From positions 1 to 15,228 of the forward strand of contig JACQUN010000017.1 in NCBI GenBank assembly GCA_016210285.1: 15,228 bases of DNA, written 5' to 3'. The number at the start of each line of letters is the position of its first letter. Within the stretch, counting starts at the first letter, position 1. Shown here in pieces: positions 6,804 through 13,400 of the stretch. The notes below the pieces were generated by a model. It was not told where the DNA came from, made no database searches, and saw nothing but the letters and a program-made list of their open reading frames with translations. Made by a program: the position numbers and the translations under genes. This DNA comes from Chloroflexota bacterium. Its GTDB lineage: Bacteria; Chloroflexota; Dehalococcoidia; UBA1127; JACQUN01.

Positions 6804-7961
6804 TCATCGCGGTGATTGTCCTTGCATGCCTAGTAGCCACTCGGCCCAGAATTCTTGCAGGTCAATGCCATACACATGCTCAAAAGCCACAGTCACAGCG
6901 CCAGTCTCTTTGAAAACTTCAAACAGATTTCGAATCTTGTCGATGCCATACCGCTCTAACAAGTACTTCGTCATCGAGTAAGCTTGGACGTAAGCTAGCC
7001 GCACAGCGGCAGGGTCTTTGTCAAATCCAAAGTCCAGTCCCCCTGCCGAGTAGTAGACGCCATTCCTAACCGAAAGAACAAGTAGCTGCTCAGCCTCTGG
7101 AGTCAGGCTTCCCTCGCTCAACATCGCTAAGCCCTCATTCGGGAAGCCAGGAAGCCAGCCTGTGCAACTGAAGCTGGCCTGCCTGACAATTAGGTGTGTC
7201 ACTTCATGGGCGATGACTCTCTTGCCATAAGCGGTTTCACCAGGCGGAACAACCAACAGAATTGTACCGTAATCGGCAAGCGCTACTCCACCGGTCCACT
7301 CCTTGGGTTGAAACATAGCAGAATGCAGGTCCTCAAGGCTGGAGTACACAAAGAGGTTCACCCTTTGACCAGGACTGACGCCAAACACCTCTCCTATCTG
7401 AGCAATGCTTTTCACAGCAGCGTTCAGCAAAGTATGAGCAAAATCGCTTTCACCCTCGTACCAGTGTAGGAGCACATTGCCCTCTGCTATCTCGTTCCAT
7501 GCGTGTCGACTGTCAGAAATTGGCAAAGAAGCGGGCGCTGTCCTATGAACAGCGCCGTTGTTCGTTATGAGCGTCCAAGAGTACTCAAGCCTGCTTCCTG
7601 GGACGAGAGGTTCGCTTTGGATAATTCTATGTTTATAGATTGCAGAGATAGCCGTTCCAGGTTTGAAGCGGGGTGGCGTCGTATAAAGATATGGTGTCCC
7701 ACATTTCCTATTTGGATCAGTCAATACAAACTCTACTTTTGCAATTGTCTCCTTAGCCACCGCCGACAGCTTGAAAGTAATCTGGTTTGGAAAATCCACC
7801 TCAACACTTGTTGCTCGTATCTCAAAGAATGGAGCAGATGCGTCACCTTTATCGGCGGGCAACGACACATCCCTATTTTGGCTGCACGCAATGGGGAGCA
7901 TCATGCTCACCAGAGAAATGAGCGTAGCTAGTGAACCAAAGCGCTTGACATGGAAGCGCAT
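6804..7961 (-). CDS. Exported zinc-metallopeptidase-like protein (Peptidase MA/gluzincin type), probable lipoprotein
   Basis: A 385-residue protein with a basic N-terminus and hydrophobic segment ending at Cys26 (MLPIAC). That is a plausible lipoprotein cleavage site, though Pro at -3 is atypical. Residues about 45-150 look like a beta-rich domain. The catalytic part holds HEVTH at 252-256 (HExxH zinc site) and a glutamate, Glu276, in NEGLAML 20 residues later, the gluzincin arrangement of the Peptidase MA group. It would act at the outer face of the membrane; the substrate is unknown. The ATG at 7961 follows AGGTGG. The gene is clearly more AT-rich than the CoA-transferase genes on either side, hinting at separate origin. 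It starts 109 bases after the double-alpha CoA-transferase and ends about 33 bases before the GyrI-like gene. Confidence 0.82.
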   Translation of the reverse strand: MRFHVKRFGSLATLISLVSMMLPIACSQNRDVSLPADKGDASAPFFEIRATSVEVDFPNQITFKLSAVAKETIAKVEFVLTDPNRKCGTPYLYTTPPRFKPGTAISAIYKHRIIQSEPLVPGSRLEYSWTLITNNGAVHRTAPASLPISDSRHAWNEIAEGNVLLHWYEGESDFAHTLLNAAVKSIAQIGEVFGVSPGQRVNLFVYSSLEDLHSAMFQPKEWTGGVALADYGTILLVVPPGETAYGKRVIAHEVTHLIVRQASFSCTGWLPGFPNEGLAMLSEGSLTPEAEQLLVLSVRNGVYYSAGGLDFGFDKDPAAVRLAYVQAYSMTKYLLERYGIDKIRNLFEVFKETGAVTVAFEHVYGIDLQEFWAEWLLGMQGQSPR

Positions 7962-8070
7962 ACACCACCTGAGCGCTCAAGATTCTTACATCCCCCAATC
8001 ATCATCCGAGACACGCAGAGTGGGCTGCACATCGGAGTCTGAGAAGAGTCTCACAGGCACTCACAAAGGA

Positions 8071-9546
8071 TCAAACATTATACGGGCTGTCCAGGACACC
8101 CTCCGGGGGAGGCGGTATCCTCACAATGCGGTGCACATAAATACCCGGGACGTGAATCTGGTCGGGGTCAAGGCGGCCAGCCGCCACGATGGGCTCCTCG
8201 ACCTCAACGATGGTGCACCGGGCCGCCATGGCCATGATGGGGTTGAAGTTGCGCTGGGAGAGGCGGAAGACCAGGTTCCCGAAGGTGTCTGCCTTCCATG
8301 CCCGCACAAAGGCGTAGTCGGCAGTGATGGCGTGCTCCAGCAGGTAGGTGCGGCCGTTGAAGGTGCGGTGCTCCTTGCCCTGGGCGAGCTCGGTGCCGAC
8401 GCCGCTGGGGGTGTAGAAGGCGGGGATGCCCGCTCCGCCTGCACGGATGCGCTCCGCCAGCGTCCCCTGGGCCACCAGCTCCCCCTCCACCTCTCCCTTC
8501 TCATAGAGCTCACTGAAAGCCATGACGCGGGAGGGGTGGGGGCTGGCGGTGAAGGCGCAGATCACCTTCCTCAGACGCCGCGCCTTGGCCAGGAGGGACA
8601 GGTCGTTGGCCCGCATATAGCCAGGGTTGTTGGTCACGCACACCAGGTCCCTGGCGCCCTGGCGGTGCAGGGCCATGATGAGGTTGTAGGGCGTTCCTGG
8701 GCCGAACCCGCCCACCAGGATGGATGCACCGCTGGGGATGTCGGCCACGGCCTCGTCCAGGGTGGAGCACACCTTGCTGGGGATGGCGCTGGCGAGGCGG
8801 CGCTGGGCTACCCCGGGGCTGGATTCGGCGGGAAGGGAGTACGGTCTGTCCCAGATGCCCTCCGGGGGTGTGGGGATCTTCACGACCCGGCTCACGTACA
8901 CGCCCGGGGTGTGGATCTGGTCCGGGTCAAGGCGACCGGCGTCCACCACGGGCTCCTCCACCTCAACGATGGTGCACCGGGCCGCCGTGGCCATGATGGG
9001 GTTGAAGTTGCGCTGAGAGAGGCGGAAGACCAGGTTGCCGAAGGTGTCTGCCCTCCAGGCGCGGATGAGGGCGTAGTCGGCGGGCAGGGCGTGCTCCAGA
9101 AGGTGGGTGCGTCCGTCAAAGACGCGGTGCTCCTTGCCCTGGGCCAGCTCGGTGCCGACGCCGGCGGGGGTGTAGAAGGCGGGGATGCCGGCCCCAGCGG
9201 CGCGGATGCGCTCCGCTAGCGTCCCCTGGGGGGTGAGCTCGGCCTCGATGCGGCCAGCCTCGTAGCGCTGGGTGAAGGGCGTCTCGCGGGAAGGATGCGG
9301 GCTGGCGGTGAAGGCGCAGATGACCTTGCGGACCCGGTCGTCTTTGATCAGATAGGAGAGGTCCACCTCCTCCCGCTGCCCGCCCGGGGAGTTGAGGATG
9401 GCCGTCAGGCTCTTGGCCCCCTGGCGGTGCAGGGCGACGATGAGGTTCCTGGGCGTGCCTGGCCCGAAGCCGGGCACCATGACCGTGGCGCCGTCCGGAA
9501 CGTCCGCCACCGCTGCATCCATGCTGGGGTACACCTTGCTCTGCAT
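8071..9546 (-). CDS. CoA-transferase family I: two alpha subunits fused in tandem
   Basis: One uninterrupted frame of 491 residues encodes two complete CoA-transferase alpha (ScoA/AtoD-like) domains, roughly 3-236 and 257-489, joined by a linker of about 20 residues (SLPAESSPGVAQRRLASAIP). A usual alpha subunit is about 220-240 residues. Both copies carry the FGPGTP loop, AGIPAFYTPxGVGTELAQGK, and LSQRNFNPIMAxAARCTIVEVEEP. The glycine signature is canonical in copy 2 (VGGFGPGTP) but VPGFGPGTP in copy 1. The alpha subunit lacks the nucleophilic glutamate; that sits in the beta subunit at 5033-5710. DNA copies are offset by 759 bases and nearly identical in places (about 90 of 93 bases, 8201-8293 versus 8960-9052). 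The ATG at 9546 has AAGGAG 7 bases upstream. Alpha-beta fusions are known; alpha-alpha is unusual, and could pre-form the alpha pair of an alpha2-beta2 enzyme. Confidence 0.92.
   Translation of the reverse strand: MQSKVYPSMDAAVADVPDGATVMVPGFGPGTPRNLIVALHRQGAKSLTAILNSPGGQREEVDLSYLIKDDRVRKVICAFTASPHPSRETPFTQRYEAGRIEAELTPQGTLAERIRAAGAGIPAFYTPAGVGTELAQGKEHRVFDGRTHLLEHALPADYALIRAWRADTFGNLVFRLSQRNFNPIMATAARCTIVEVEEPVVDAGRLDPDQIHTPGVYVSRVVKIPTPPEGIWDRPYSLPAESSPGVAQRRLASAIPSKVCSTLDEAVADIPSGASILVGGFGPGTPYNLIMALHRQGARDLVCVTNNPGYMRANDLSLLAKARRLRKVICAFTASPHPSRVMAFSELYEKGEVEGELVAQGTLAERIRAGGAGIPAFYTPSGVGTELAQGKEHRTFNGRTYLLEHAITADYAFVRAWKADTFGNLVFRLSQRNFNPIMAMAARCTIVEVEEPIVAAGRLDPDQIHVPGIYVHRIVRIPPPPEGVLDSPYNV
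8074..9540 (-). repeat. Tandem 759-base intragenic duplication
   Basis: The two halves of the double-alpha gene are direct repeats at an offset of 759 bases (253 codons), with a single one-codon indel near the N-terminal third. Identity is uneven: it is highest in the blocks around 8200-8300 and 8960-9060 and lower near the N-terminal parts. That pattern fits an older duplication followed by local gene conversion. Confidence 0.85.
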
Positions 9547-9570
9547 CCATCTGCTCCTTGGGATGATACG

Positions 9571-9837
9571 TTACTCCTGGCGCCAGGTCGCCCTCGTGTC
9601 CTGGCGGTGCTCCAGGAAGGCGTGAGCGCCGAACCGCCCCCCCTGGAACATCCCAGCGTGGCCCTGGGCGCGCATCTCGTGCGTGGTGAGCCGGTTCAGC
9701 ATCACCCGCTGGCCGTGCTCCACCACATCCAGGATACGATAGACCGCCAGCTTGCAGTAGCGTAGGGCCACGTGGTCAAAGGGCAACACTGCCTGAATCA
9801 TATCACGGTACGGGGCTTGCGGAACGTTACGGTGCAT
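9571..9837 (-). pseudogene. Small ORF resembling the C-terminal end of an enoyl-CoA hydratase; probable remnant
   Basis: An 88-residue frame from ATG 9837, with GAGGG about 10 bases upstream, to a TAA that lies 24 bases before the double-alpha CoA-transferase. The frame stays open further upstream to 9927. Its last two thirds (CKLAVYRILD, then GGRFGAHAFLEHRQD) remind me of the C-terminal helices of crotonase-fold enzymes, where a K-rich helix and an AFLExR ending are usual. The crotonase core with its oxyanion-hole motifs is absent, so this is either a truncated gene or an unrelated small protein. The position suggests co-transcription with the CoA-transferase. Assignment by eye only. Confidence 0.35.
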
Positions 9838-9920
9838 TGCTATCTGGCCCTCATTGCGATGCAGGCAATGGTTTCTTGAGGGGCTAGATAACTTTGCACA
9901 AAAGGTCGTCGCCGAGGCTC

Positions 9921-9949
9921 TTGACAACCTTGCCAGGATATGGTAAAGT
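9921..9949 (+). promoter_or_regulatory. Strong candidate promoter with no downstream protein gene
   Basis: A perfect TTGACA (9921-9926), a 17-base spacer and TAAAGT (9944-9949), with TGG directly before the -10 (extended -10). This is the best-looking promoter in the window, yet every protein gene nearby lies on the other strand. Transcription would start near 9956. Confidence 0.55.
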
Positions 9950-9955
9950 CAACTT

Positions 9956-10035
9956 GCTGCGTAAGTTTTGACTACTTCTGAGTGCCTCTGCGTTGTTTCG
10001 CCTGACCCCCTCGAAAGAGGGGGTCTCTTCTTATT
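9956..10035 (+). ncRNA. Candidate small RNA between promoter 9921 and terminator 10004
   Basis: A transcript from about 9956 would end in the T-rich tail after the hairpin at 10004-10025, giving about 80 nt. It contains no ATG ORF and is not a tRNA or recognised RNA family. Its 3' end overlaps the last few codons of the convergent NYN gene, so it could also act antisense to it. This is a prediction from promoter and terminator shape alone. Confidence 0.35.
10004..10035 (+). terminator. Rho-independent terminator with GAAA tetraloop
   Basis: A perfect 9-bp stem GACCCCCTC / GAGGGGGTC closed by a GAAA loop, followed on the plus strand by TCTTCTTATT. On the minus strand the bases after the stem are not T-rich, so the signal best fits plus-strand transcription, although it lies 5 bases after the NYN stop codon and might also stabilise that mRNA's 3' end. 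Confidence 0.65.
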
Positions 10036-10840
10036 CCAAGTAACCCAATTCCCTTGCCTTTTCCACGACAAGGTAGGTCTCTGTCGCTGAACCTTTCTTG
10101 CCAATGGAGGTTAGGTCTATGTCCTTCTTGACTAGAACACCTTCATTTAGAAGGTCATGGATGGCATCTCTCTGTTCCCTCGGGGTTCCAGGGATGGCTT
10201 GCTTTGGGTTTAGCGCCCACTGGTCAATAATACTGATGCTCCAGAACCTCAAAGGCGCTGGCCCACCCTGTATCATCCTAATTAGAGCTTTTTTCACCAA
10301 CACTTTATCCGCCGGGGGCTTTCTTTGCACTTCAATTGGGTCACTGGAATCCGCAGCAGTCACCAGGTTATTTGCAATGGATTCTGGGACGCCAGCCACG
10401 ATAACCCGCTGCCCGAACCGATGCTTCAGATTGGTTACTAGTCGAATGTAGTCAGCATCGCCTGTTACCAACAAGAACACCTTCTTCTTTCGGTTGGAAT
10501 CGGCATCCATAGCCTCTATAATCGCATCTAGAGCCAGGATCATATCGGCGGCGTTCTTCACTCGTTCCACACCACGACGTTCCCCTGGGCGCCTGATTCG
10601 TTTCACGTTCACACTAATGGCTTCGATACCAGCGATGTGTAGTTGCTGTCTAATAAACTCAGGGTGCTCTGTAAAGTCGGCGTAGGCACGCATGACTGAC
10701 GGCCTACCATATTTCTTGGCTTTTTCAACTAGCTTCCCGAAATCGGGTTCTTGGCCGAAAATGTTCAAGAGAGAATATCTTAGATTCTCTAGGTCAACAT
10801 ACACGGCCACTTCCTGCCGGTCTACGCCGTTACTTGTCAT
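10031..10840 (-). CDS. NYN-domain (LabA/DUF88-like) putative ribonuclease
   Basis: A 269-residue protein with an N-terminal NYN domain, a PIN-like nuclease fold that usually acts on RNA. The acidic residues that bind metal are recognisable: Asp16 in YVDLENL, Asp99 and Asp105 in KNAADMILALDA, and Asp128/Asp130 in VTGDADY. The C-terminal third (about 180-269) is separate and looks like a small helical or winged-helix nucleic-acid-binding module (ALIRMIQ, RDAIHDLLNEGVLVK). I chose ATG 10840 over a TTG at 10867 because a candidate -10 at 10878-10883 would leave the TTG almost no leader. It is divergent from selD and base composition is more AT-rich than that gene. RNA target unknown. Confidence 0.88.
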   Translation of the reverse strand: MTSNGVDRQEVAVYVDLENLRYSLLNIFGQEPDFGKLVEKAKKYGRPSVMRAYADFTEHPEFIRQQLHIAGIEAISVNVKRIRRPGERRGVERVKNAADMILALDAIIEAMDADSNRKKKVFLLVTGDADYIRLVTNLKHRFGQRVIVAGVPESIANNLVTAADSSDPIEVQRKPPADKVLVKKALIRMIQGGPAPLRFWSISIIDQWALNPKQAIPGTPREQRDAIHDLLNEGVLVKKDIDLTSIGKKGSATETYLVVEKARELGYLE

Positions 10841-10877
10841 TTCCAGCCCACCTACTGCTAGATTCAACGAGACATCT

Positions 10878-10906
10878 ATCTTACCACACTTCTAGACTAC
10901 CAGGAA
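10878..10906 (-). promoter_or_regulatory. Candidate promoter for the NYN gene
   Basis: On the minus strand TAAGAT (plus 10878-10883) is preceded by TGG, giving an extended -10; the -35 is poor. The start would fall near 10871, about 30 bases before ATG 10840. Confidence 0.35.
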
Positions 10907-10922
10907 ATATGCAAGACGCTCT

Positions 10923-10953
10923 AGCGACAGCATAGGAATGGCTATGCTATACT
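10923..10953 (+). promoter_or_regulatory. Candidate selD promoter with overlapping palindrome
   Basis: TATACT (10948-10953) preceded by TGC forms an extended -10; a weak -35 (GCGACA-like) lies about 18 bases upstream. The spacer contains a perfect 7-bp inverted repeat, AGCATAG / CTATGCT, at 10929-10935 and 10942-10948, touching the -10. Its position suits an operator for a dimeric regulator, but no regulator gene is in view. Confidence 0.45.
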
Positions 10954-10992
10954 GATTGAATAGGACTAGGTCACACCAAGGACGAGGGGAGC

Positions 10993-12039
10993 ATGGCGAA
11001 GCAGGCCATCCGGCTTACCAGCCTGGCCCACTGCGCTGGTTGAGCTGCCAAGTTCAGTCCTGAGGACCTGGGCCAGGTCCTGAGCAGGCTGCCCATCATG
11101 CACGACCCCAGGCTGCTGGTGGGCATTGAGACTGGTGACGACGCTGCCGTCTACCAGTTGGGGGAGGACGTTGCCCTCGTCCTGACTGTGGACTTCTTCC
11201 CGCCCATCGTGGACGACCCCTACTGGTATGGTGCCATCGCCGTAGCCAACTCCCTCAGCGACGTTTACGCCATGGGGGGCCGACCTCTCCTGGGCCTCAA
11301 TCTCCTGTGCTTTCCTGTGGACCTCTCCCGGGACCTCCTGGCCGAGATCCTTCGGGGCGGCTATGAGAAGGCCCAGGAGGCTGGGGTGCTCATCGTGGGC
11401 GGCCACACCATTGATGACAAGGAGCCCAAGTACGGCCTTGCGGTCACCGGCCTGGTGAAGCCGGGCCAGCAGGTCACCAACGCTGGGGCACGCCCCGGGG
11501 ATCGGCTCGTGCTGACCAAGCCGCTGGGCACCGGCATCATCACCACGGCGGCGAAGAGCGGTGCGGTGGAACCCGGGGTGCTGGAGGGAGCCATCCAGAC
11601 CATGGCGACCCTCAACCAGGCGGCCTGCGAGGCGATGCTGGCCGTTGGGGTTCACGCCTGCACGGACATCACCGGCTTCGGTCTCCTCGGCCACCTCCAG
11701 GGCATGGTCACTGGCAGCAAGGCGGGGGCGCGGGTCTCCCTCAGCGAGGTCCCTGTCCTGCCAGGCACCTGGGAGTTGGTCGGGGCAGGTATCGCGCCCG
11801 GTGGCACGCATCGCAACCTCCACTCAGTGGAGAAGCGGGTGGAGTGGCATCCCTCCATCACCAAGGAAGCCCGCCTCGTCCTGTGCGATGCCCAGACCTC
11901 CGGTGGCCTCCTTATCTCGGTGGCAGAGGAGAAGCTCCCCGCCCTGCTGCGGGAGCTGGACCGGCGAGGTGTCCAGAAGCGGGCCGTCATCGGAGAGGTG
12001 CTGGCCGGCGGAGAGCCGCGGATCCGCGTGGTCCCCTGA
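10993..12039 (+). CDS. selD: Selenide, water dikinase, selenocysteine-containing
   Basis: SelD makes selenophosphate from selenide and ATP, the selenium donor for selenocysteine and 2-selenouridine. Read from ATG 10993 (GAGG 5 bases upstream), the frame meets TGA at 11041-11043 as codon 17 and then stays open to 12039, giving 349 residues, close to E. coli SelD at 347. Codon 17 aligns with catalytic Cys17 of the E. coli enzyme, and Lys20, also essential there, is present (HCAGUAAK, U = Sec). Without recoding, translation could start only at 11098 and would lose both residues. Other conserved points: GDDAAV at 48-53, Asp67 in TVDFFPP, Asp90 in NSLSDVYAMGG, GGHTI at 136-140 and Asp225 in CTDITGFG. 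A SECIS-like hairpin follows the TGA. Sec-containing SelD proteins are known in other organisms. No selA, selB or selC is in the window. Confidence 0.93.
11041..11081 (+). promoter_or_regulatory. Selenocysteine UGA with bacterial SECIS-like hairpin
   Basis: Starting 19 bases after the TGA is a perfect 8-bp stem AGGACCTG / CAGGTCCT (11063-11070 and 11074-11081) with a three-base GGC apical loop. A loop beginning with G about 27 bases after the UGA fits the usual description of bacterial SECIS elements, which SelB reads within the coding region. The bases also encode ordinary SelD residues (EDLGQVL). Confidence 0.75.
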
Positions 12040-12100
12040 GCCCCCCACGAGCGACCCCATCGCAGCCCCCAGGCGAGCCCCAGGCTGATGCGTTCCCAGG

Positions 12101-12167
12101 ACACCCCCAGACCCCCGTCAAAGGGGCTTCGCCTCTCTGATCACCTCCCTTTTCAACAGCCTGCTAA
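12101..12167. repeat. Long dispersed repeat, copy 2
   Basis: This copy lies between selD and the PDZ gene and matches 15-105 after removal of the latter's 21-base insert. It keeps the CCCC..GGGG hairpin, GGGGCTTCGCC, a short T-run and CAACAGCCTGCTAA. The hairpin followed by T-runs might help end selD transcripts. The AGGCTGTTGAAAA-like end (minus sense) resembles ends of small mobile elements, but no terminal repeat pair is seen. Confidence 0.75.
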
Positions 12168-12228
12168 CCCCCTGACTCCCCGCGGCGTTATACATGGTGA
12201 AAACGAGTTGAGTCAGGAGGTTTCCCCC

Positions 12229-13341
12229 ATGCGAAGGTACGTCATCGCTCTGGTCATTGCCGTGCTGCTCGTGGGTGTGCCAGTGGCCATCGCCTTCGGC
12301 AAGCCGGTGCTGCCAGGCTTTGCCCAGCAGGAGTCGGCCACCCCCACCCCAACAGCTACCCCTGGCCCCGCCTCCACCACCACCAAGGAGCCAAAACCCT
12401 GGGTGGGGCTGCTCTTGGGTGGCCTGAACGAGCGCTTGGCGCAGCGCCTGGAACTGGACCGGAATTCCGGTGTCGTTGTTCTGGGAGTGGTGCCTGAGAG
12501 CCCGGCGGCGGCCGCCGGCATCCAGAGCAAGGATATCATCCTCGCTGTGGCAGACCAGCAGGTCAGCAAGGTCAACGACGTGCAGAAGGCTGTGAAGGCG
12601 GTGGAGCCAGGTGCTTCGCTCTCCTTCCGCATCCTCCGGGGCAAGGACGAGTCAGTCCTCACGGTGAAGGTGGGGCAACGTCCCGCAGGCCCCGAGCACC
12701 CCAAGGGGCCCCCACAGGGGGTCCAACATCCGCCCCTTCCTCAGGCGCGGCTGCCTTTTCAGAACAACCTTGCCAGGGCGGATCTCACTCTCCTGGATAA
12801 GGACAACAAACCCCACACCCTCAATCTGCTGGCCGGCGAGGTCAGTGCCGTGGGCCAGGGCTCCCTCACCATCAAGCCCCGGGACGGCTCTGCCAGCCAG
12901 ACGGTCACCGTGGGCACCGATGTGGTGGTGCGCAAGGCAGGCAAGAAGATTGAGCTGAGCGAGGTCGCTGTGGGAGACATGGTGGTGCTGGTCTCCAAAG
13001 ACGGCGTGCTCCGGACGGTGCTGGTGAAGCCGCTCTTCCCGACTCGGTCCCCTGCCGGGCGCTTCCCCCATCGCCACATGACGGGCGCCCTGGACAACAT
13101 GATGGGAGCCACGGGAGAGATGCCGGGTCTGGAGGAGATGCTGGGGAACATGGGTCTTCCTGGCGTCCGCTCTGCACCCAGCGAGAACGGAGGCGGCTGG
13201 AAGATGGAGATGAAGGGGCATCCTGGGCGGAACGGAGACATGAAGGGGAAGATGCAGCACCGCCAGGATGGCGTCCAGCAGAAGCGAGATACTTCCCAGC
13301 CCCCCGTGACGACGTTGCCCACCCAGAGCCAGCCACTCTAG
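12229..13341 (+). CDS. Exported or membrane-anchored PDZ-domain protein with Met/His-rich tail
   Basis: A 370-residue protein starting at ATG 12229, 8 bases after an AGGAGG-type site. The N-terminus MRRYVIALVIAVLLVGVPVA is a signal peptide or anchor. A Thr/Pro linker (36-55) leads to a PDZ domain at about 57-152 (PWVGLLLGG.., VVVLGVVPESPAAAAGIQSK, DIILAVADQQV), similar to those of HtrA proteases, but no protease domain is present. Residues about 183-268 form a small beta-rich DUF5666-like domain (EVSAVGQGSLTIK, VGDMVVLVSKDG). The tail from about 277 is rich in Met, His, Gly and Asn (HRHMTGALDNMMG, WKMEMKGHPG), suggesting metal binding or disorder. The function is unknown; a periplasmic or surface sensor/chaperone is possible. 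A strong terminator follows the stop. Confidence 0.85.
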   Translation: MRRYVIALVIAVLLVGVPVAIAFGKPVLPGFAQQESATPTPTATPGPASTTTKEPKPWVGLLLGGLNERLAQRLELDRNSGVVVLGVVPESPAAAAGIQSKDIILAVADQQVSKVNDVQKAVKAVEPGASLSFRILRGKDESVLTVKVGQRPAGPEHPKGPPQGVQHPPLPQARLPFQNNLARADLTLLDKDNKPHTLNLLAGEVSAVGQGSLTIKPRDGSASQTVTVGTDVVVRKAGKKIELSEVAVGDMVVLVSKDGVLRTVLVKPLFPTRSPAGRFPHRHMTGALDNMMGATGEMPGLEEMLGNMGLPGVRSAPSENGGGWKMEMKGHPGRNGDMKGKMQHRQDGVQQKRDTSQPPVTTLPTQSQPL

Positions 13342-13361
13342 GCGCTACCGGCACACGCCCA

Positions 13362-13399
13362 GGGGAGGCCCCAGAACATTGGGGCCTCCCCGCTTTTTT
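13362..13399 (+). terminator. Rho-independent terminator after the PDZ gene
   Basis: A perfect 11-bp stem GGGGAGGCCCC / GGGGCCTCCCC with loop AGAACATT, then GC and six T. It begins 20 bases after the PDZ stop codon and ends just before the convergent transporter's stop; the T-run serves the plus strand. Confidence 0.93.
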
Positions 13400-13400
13400 G

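Noticed and set aside
8077..8082. Minus-strand TATAAT near the end of the double-alpha gene as a promoter for the lipoprotein gene
   Set aside because: It encodes the Tyr-Asn near the C-terminus, lacks a -35 and would leave a leader of over 100 bases; kept only as a weak possibility.
7771..9219. Long plus-strand open frame opposite the lipoprotein and CoA-transferase genes
   Set aside because: It is repetitive only because it mirrors the duplicated alpha domains; composition is low-complexity G/A/V/D-rich and it crosses two well-supported minus-strand genes.
8071..9546. Repeated blocks considered as a CRISPR array or insertion sequence
   Set aside because: There are just two long copies, both in frame and coding for the same enzyme domain; no spacer pattern, transposase or terminal repeats.
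11041..11043. In-frame stop in selD as a disabled gene
   Set aside because: The stop lies exactly at the catalytic Cys/Sec codon, the frame resumes with conserved residues and a SECIS-like hairpin follows, so recoding explains it better.
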